Source: Nematostella vectensis
Lineage: Eukaryota > Cnidaria > Anthozoa > Actiniaria > Edwardsiidae
Direction of reading: 5' to 3'
DNA: 64,000 nucleotides
Assembly (NCBI RefSeq): GCF_932526225.1
Contig: NC_064037.1
Location: 15,562,601 to 15,626,600 of the forward strand
In this document: positions 60,371 through 64,000 of the stretch, piece after piece
Layout: every line of letters starts with the position of its first letter
Numbering within the stretch: position 1 is the stretch's first letter
The notes under the pieces: model-generated
What the model was told of the DNA's origin: nothing
Database searches by the model: none
What the model saw: only the letters and a program-made list of their open reading frames with translations
Program-made: the position numbers and the translations under genes

Positions 60371-63264
60371 ATGGACTACGACCACTTGGATCCCGAGGGG
60401 AGCTTGATGGATGTAAGCGAACGTAGTATTTGTCTATTTCAGCATCAAAGTACGAGTTTATTTTGACAACCCTGAAAATGTGTTTCTTTATATCTCCTTT
60501 TCGTTTATTTCTTTTTAGCAAATACAAGCATTGATACAACCACCATCCTCGGAAATCCCTGTAAAGAAGGCGAAGAAAACGGACAAAGAAGCTCGCAAAG
60601 TCGGACGTAGCGTTAACCACGACAATTGTGATAGTTGTGGGGAAGGAGGCGATTTGTTGTGTTGTGATCAGTGCCCGTGCGCCTTTCATCTCAGCTGCTG
60701 GTGAGTAAAGCTGTCCTCTCAACCCGCTCTTATATCTCCATGCTCTCCGGGTACTTGTGTTGTTTCTAGTCTCAAAACTACGTCGTAAATTGTTTGCAAT
60801 GCTGCGCGCGTTTGTACGAGAATGGTATGTCGATCGCTGGTGGATGGCCCATAGTTCATTGCAAGACTGTTGAAAATCTCTTGAGTGCTTCTTCCTAAAA
60901 TATAAAATTTCGTTTCCTTTGTTGTGTCCTTCGATTGATTCGCGTTCTAAGTTTAGCCGTGCTATTTCTAGTTTTGATTTCAATTGTTTAACGCCTCTTC
61001 TACAGTGATCATTTCCTCTTCTCTGACGAATTACCCGTCCCCCTCATGAATGCAAACAAATGTTCTTTGTGAAGAAGAGACTATCGGTAGATATGACCTT
61101 AATTTTCTTTACGTCTCATGTTTTTTCTAAAAAAAATAATAAGATTTTTGATGTGTTTTGTTTAAATGCCCTTGTAGATAGAAATGAATAATTAGTCTGA
61201 GCAAGTTTTTGTTTTTTACTTGAGAAAACTCTGGTGTTATTGGTTTAATCTTGCTATCGTGCAAGATGGTCAATGCCTTGACCCTGTTATATCTTTATTT
61301 TCACTTGATTTGAATGTAGCATATGCTTTCAAAACGTTTTTAATTCTTCACGAGTCATAAAAATCTAGTTTATAAAAAATTCTAAAAACATACCCTATGC
61401 ATGTTGAAACTCCCACATTTTGCTTTGTATTGAAAAACATTAATAGAGCATTAGTGATTGATTTAGTGATGATTTTATTTATATGAATAAGTTATTTTAA
61501 CTTACAGAAAGGTAGAACCGTGGAACCTGAATTTTACGATATGCCTCCAGAGAAATAAAATGTATTGTAAAATGGAGGTATCATTGCAAACAGGTCCTCC
61601 ATTTCACAATATCAAGGAAAATCCATTGAAAATATTGTTGTAGCGAGAACGTGTTAATTTTCAACATTTATGCAAATTAATAATATGATAACTGTACTCT
61701 GTGTAATACTGTACAGGTACTCTCTTAAAGACTGTAAATCTCCATCTAATAAGATCTGTCAAGTAAAAAAAAATTAACTGTACTGTACGTGTGTGGTGTC
61801 TTGAGTTTTCTCTCTTTGTTGATTAACAGAATAAGTAATATCATTGAAACGAGGTCAAAATTACACTTTGGAGAACAGATTTGTATCGTAAAATTGAGAA
61901 TATCGTTGTATCCAATATCGTAAGATCAAGGTAATTTCTTATACATTTTACTGTATTTCCACTGGTAAATAGGAATGTCATAGTAAAATCGAGGTTATCG
62001 TTAAATCCAGTGTCGTAATATCCAGGTCCCACTGTATAGTGCTTTTCTAGATCTATTTTACTGAAGTGTTCATAGAAGCATTTGTCCCACCTTTTAAAGT
62101 TCAGTATTAGCTATTAAAGTGAGATAAATGCAAGTAGAAAATAACAAAGTATTCAAGACTTTTAAACAAAAGTATTTTTAAATGGATTACAGGCTATTCC
62201 ACAAGGACAACTAAACTTTGACTTTACTGAGGGTTTCAGAACTTCCACACTCAACAAAGTCAATAAAATGCATACACAAAAAATGTCTACATTATCTTTC
62301 TAAGCCACGATTACAAGCACACACTTTTCCCGGATACTTAACAGTAAAGAACTCTGTTTAGTACAAAATAAATGCTAAATTGCTTCCTTGATCAACACAT
62401 GTCTGCAGAACAAATTCAAAGTGCCAAATTGTTGAACTGTTTGAATGCTTTCAATTACTTACATTCATAATCTACATAAACAATGACAAAGAAGTGCCTG
62501 GTTGCCTATAAGGAATGTGCTTGTATTAATTTTTTATAATAATGTCATAGTTTGGCTTTATTATATCACATAAAATTTTATGATTGATATTATGTTCATC
62601 TTCAGTGACCCTCCTCTGGAAGAAGATGATATCCCTGATGGAGAGTGGCTCTGCATTGAATGTCGCAATAAACAGAAGCAGGTGAAAGATTAGTTTGATT
62701 TCATCCTTAAGAGTTTTTTTTTTTTTTTTGCTAGCTGCAAGCATCGAAATGAAAAGTTTTGTGGCCCAACTGAATTTCTATTGTTATATCAAGATTTCCA
62801 CTTGATAAGGGTCCATCATATAAAGTATTCACTGTCTTTCTACATAATTTACTGAAAAGATAGATGTTTTGTGCACAGTAATTTTCACCCGCTGTCAGCT
62901 TTTTGCCTTTTCAAGCTTTGTTTTAATGTTTGAAAAAGTTTTTTTTTTTAATTTTGAGGTGATTTTATTTTCCCCATGTTCATTTTATTGAAGGTGAAAA
63001 AACTCTAAATAAAAACATTGTTCCAGGACCAAAAAAATGGAAAAGAAGTGCCTGAAAAAGGCGGAGAGGAAAAAGAAAATGAAAAAGAAAAGGAAAATGA
63101 AAAGCGGACTGAAAAAGCCAAAGAGAAAGATGTCCAAGTGACTAAGCAAAATGAAAGTATAAACCCGGACTCACCATTCTCTACTTTGGTCAAAATGAGC
63201 ACTGGAAAGAACCCGTCAACATTCCAGCTGCCACCAGAGCTCAAGTGTACCACGGTATTTCCTG
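60371..63264 (+). CDS. PHF12: PHF12 (PHD finger protein 12), first four exons
   Basis: PHF12 is a nuclear subunit of a Sin3-HDAC co-repressor complex. Exons: 60371-60412, 60519-60700, 62606-62681, 63027-63264. They give 179 residues and end in phase 1; the rest lies to the right. The start ATG has an ideal CACCATGG context. Exon 2 opens with [11 protein letters not shown], matching the human IQALLAPP segment. Exons 2 and 3 encode a complete C4HC3 PHD finger ([20 protein letters not shown] to WLCIEC). Exon 4 has a Lys/Glu-rich charged stretch and then [19 protein letters not shown], matching the human FQLPNELTCTTALPG that precedes the second PHD finger. The exon 4 donor (CCTG|GTAAGT) is the first of 18 tandem copies. 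Confidence 0.92.
60701..62605. other. PHF12 intron 2
   Basis: This is 1.9 kb of AT-rich sequence splitting the PHD finger. It contains several short strings of the type 'cgtaaaattgagaatatcgt' and 'ccatttcacaatatc' (about 61530-62030) that look like diverged copies of one another. No gene is seen. Confidence 0.5.
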
Positions 63265-64000
63265 GTAAGTCCGGTTCCAGAGCTCAAGTGTACCACGGTA
63301 TTTCCTGGTAAGTCCGGTTCCAGGGCTCAAGTGTACCACAGTATTTCCTGGTAAGTCCGGTTCCAGGGCTCAAGTGTACCACAGTATTTCCTGGTAAGTC
63401 TGGTTCCAGGGCTCAATTGTACCACAGTATTTCCTGGTAAGTCCGGTTCCAGAGCTCAAGTGTACCACGGTATTTCCTGGTAAGTCCGGTTCCAGGGCTC
63501 AAGTGTACCACAGTATTTCCTGGTAAGTCAGGTTCCAGGGTTCAAGTGTACCACGGTATTTCCTGGTAAGTCCGGATCCAGGGCTCAAGTGTACCACTGT
63601 ATTTCCTGGTAAGTCCGGTTCCAGGGCTCAAGTGTACCACAGTATTTCCTGGTAAGTCCGGTTCCAGGGCTCAAGTGTACCACAGTATTTCCTGGTAAGT
63701 CCGGTTGCAGGGCTCAAGTGTACCACAGTATTTCCTGGTAAGTCCGGTTGCAGGGCTCAAGTGTACCACGGTATTTCCTGGTAAGTCCGGTTCCAGAGCT
63801 CAAGTGTACCACGGTATTTCCTGGTAAGTCCGGTTCCAGGGCTCAAGTGTACCACAGTATTTCCTGGTAAGTCTGGTTCCAGGGCTCAAGTGTACCACAG
63901 TATTTCCTGGTAAGTCCGGTTCCAGGGCTCAAGTGTACCACAGTATTTCCTGGTAAGTCCGGTTCCAGAGCTCAAGTGTACCACAATATTTTCTGGTAAG
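63238..64000 (+). repeat. 43-bp minisatellite made from the PHF12 exon 4 splice donor
   Basis: The unit is GAGCTCAAGTGTACCACGGT, ATTTCCTGGTAAGTCCGGTT, CCA. Its first 27 bp are the end of exon 4 (coding ELKCTTVFP) and the remainder is intron. It repeats every 43 bp to the window edge. Eighteen copies of the donor CTGGTAAG are present and none is mutated in that core, while other positions vary (gagctc/gggctc, acggt/acagt). The right boundary is outside the window. Confidence 0.97.

Noticed and set aside
60366..60983. 205-codon minus-strand frame overlapping PHF12 exons 1 and 2
   Set aside because: It is antisense to well-supported PHF12 exons and resembles no family.

Overview
This window is animal nuclear DNA. 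It is AT-rich and carries spliced genes with long introns, GT-AG junctions that reproduce conserved animal protein families, no operons, and many short inverted-repeat transposons and minisatellites. Conserved intron positions, unfragmented OSBP/LZTR1/PHF12 orthologues and a PTR1-like pteridine reductase fit an early-branching invertebrate such as an anthozoan cnidarian. The species is inference only.

Layout from left to right. (1) The 3' end of a transposon-type integrase ORF lies at 1-339. (2) LZTR1 (minus, 8091 to 2307) contributes its first eight coding exons, all kelch repeats; its BTB/BACK half is not visible. (3) Head-to-head with it, 445 bp away, a mitochondrially targeted Sel1-repeat protein (plus, 8537-14579) has 11 exons and a probable GC-AG first intron. 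(4) A 43-bp satellite and nested MITEs follow, then a complete ten-exon OSBP gene (plus, 17805-28786; PH, coiled coil, FFAT, ORD). (5) Converging on OSBP is a two-exon Rab3-like GTPase (minus, 34356-30528). Its intron is mostly a 2.7-kb array of a 30-bp repeat, and two catalytic or specificity residues are histidine. (6) A PTR1-like short-chain reductase (minus, 42145-37667) has a 338-residue N-terminal extension that I do not recognise. (7) A 1.7-kb satellite of 10-bp units and about 6 kb without recognisable genes follow. (8) A complete eight-exon serine dehydratase (minus, 59356-51372) has three nested foldback elements in intron 2. (9) Head-to-head with it are the first four exons of PHF12 (plus, from 60371). 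The fourth exon's 5' splice site has been amplified into an array of 18 donors that runs off the window.

The genes are unrelated housekeeping and signalling genes, not a pathway cluster: Ras/Rit turnover (LZTR1), ER-Golgi sterol exchange (OSBP), vesicle traffic (Rab), pteridine reduction, serine catabolism (SDS) and chromatin repression (PHF12). The most unusual features are the PHF12 donor array, the doubly deviant Rab, the pteridine-reductase fusion, a hairpin transposon family with perfect 9-bp target duplications, and the repeated placement of minisatellites against splice sites.

All exon boundaries were read by eye from splice consensus, frame continuity and recalled family sequences. 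No alignment or search was run.
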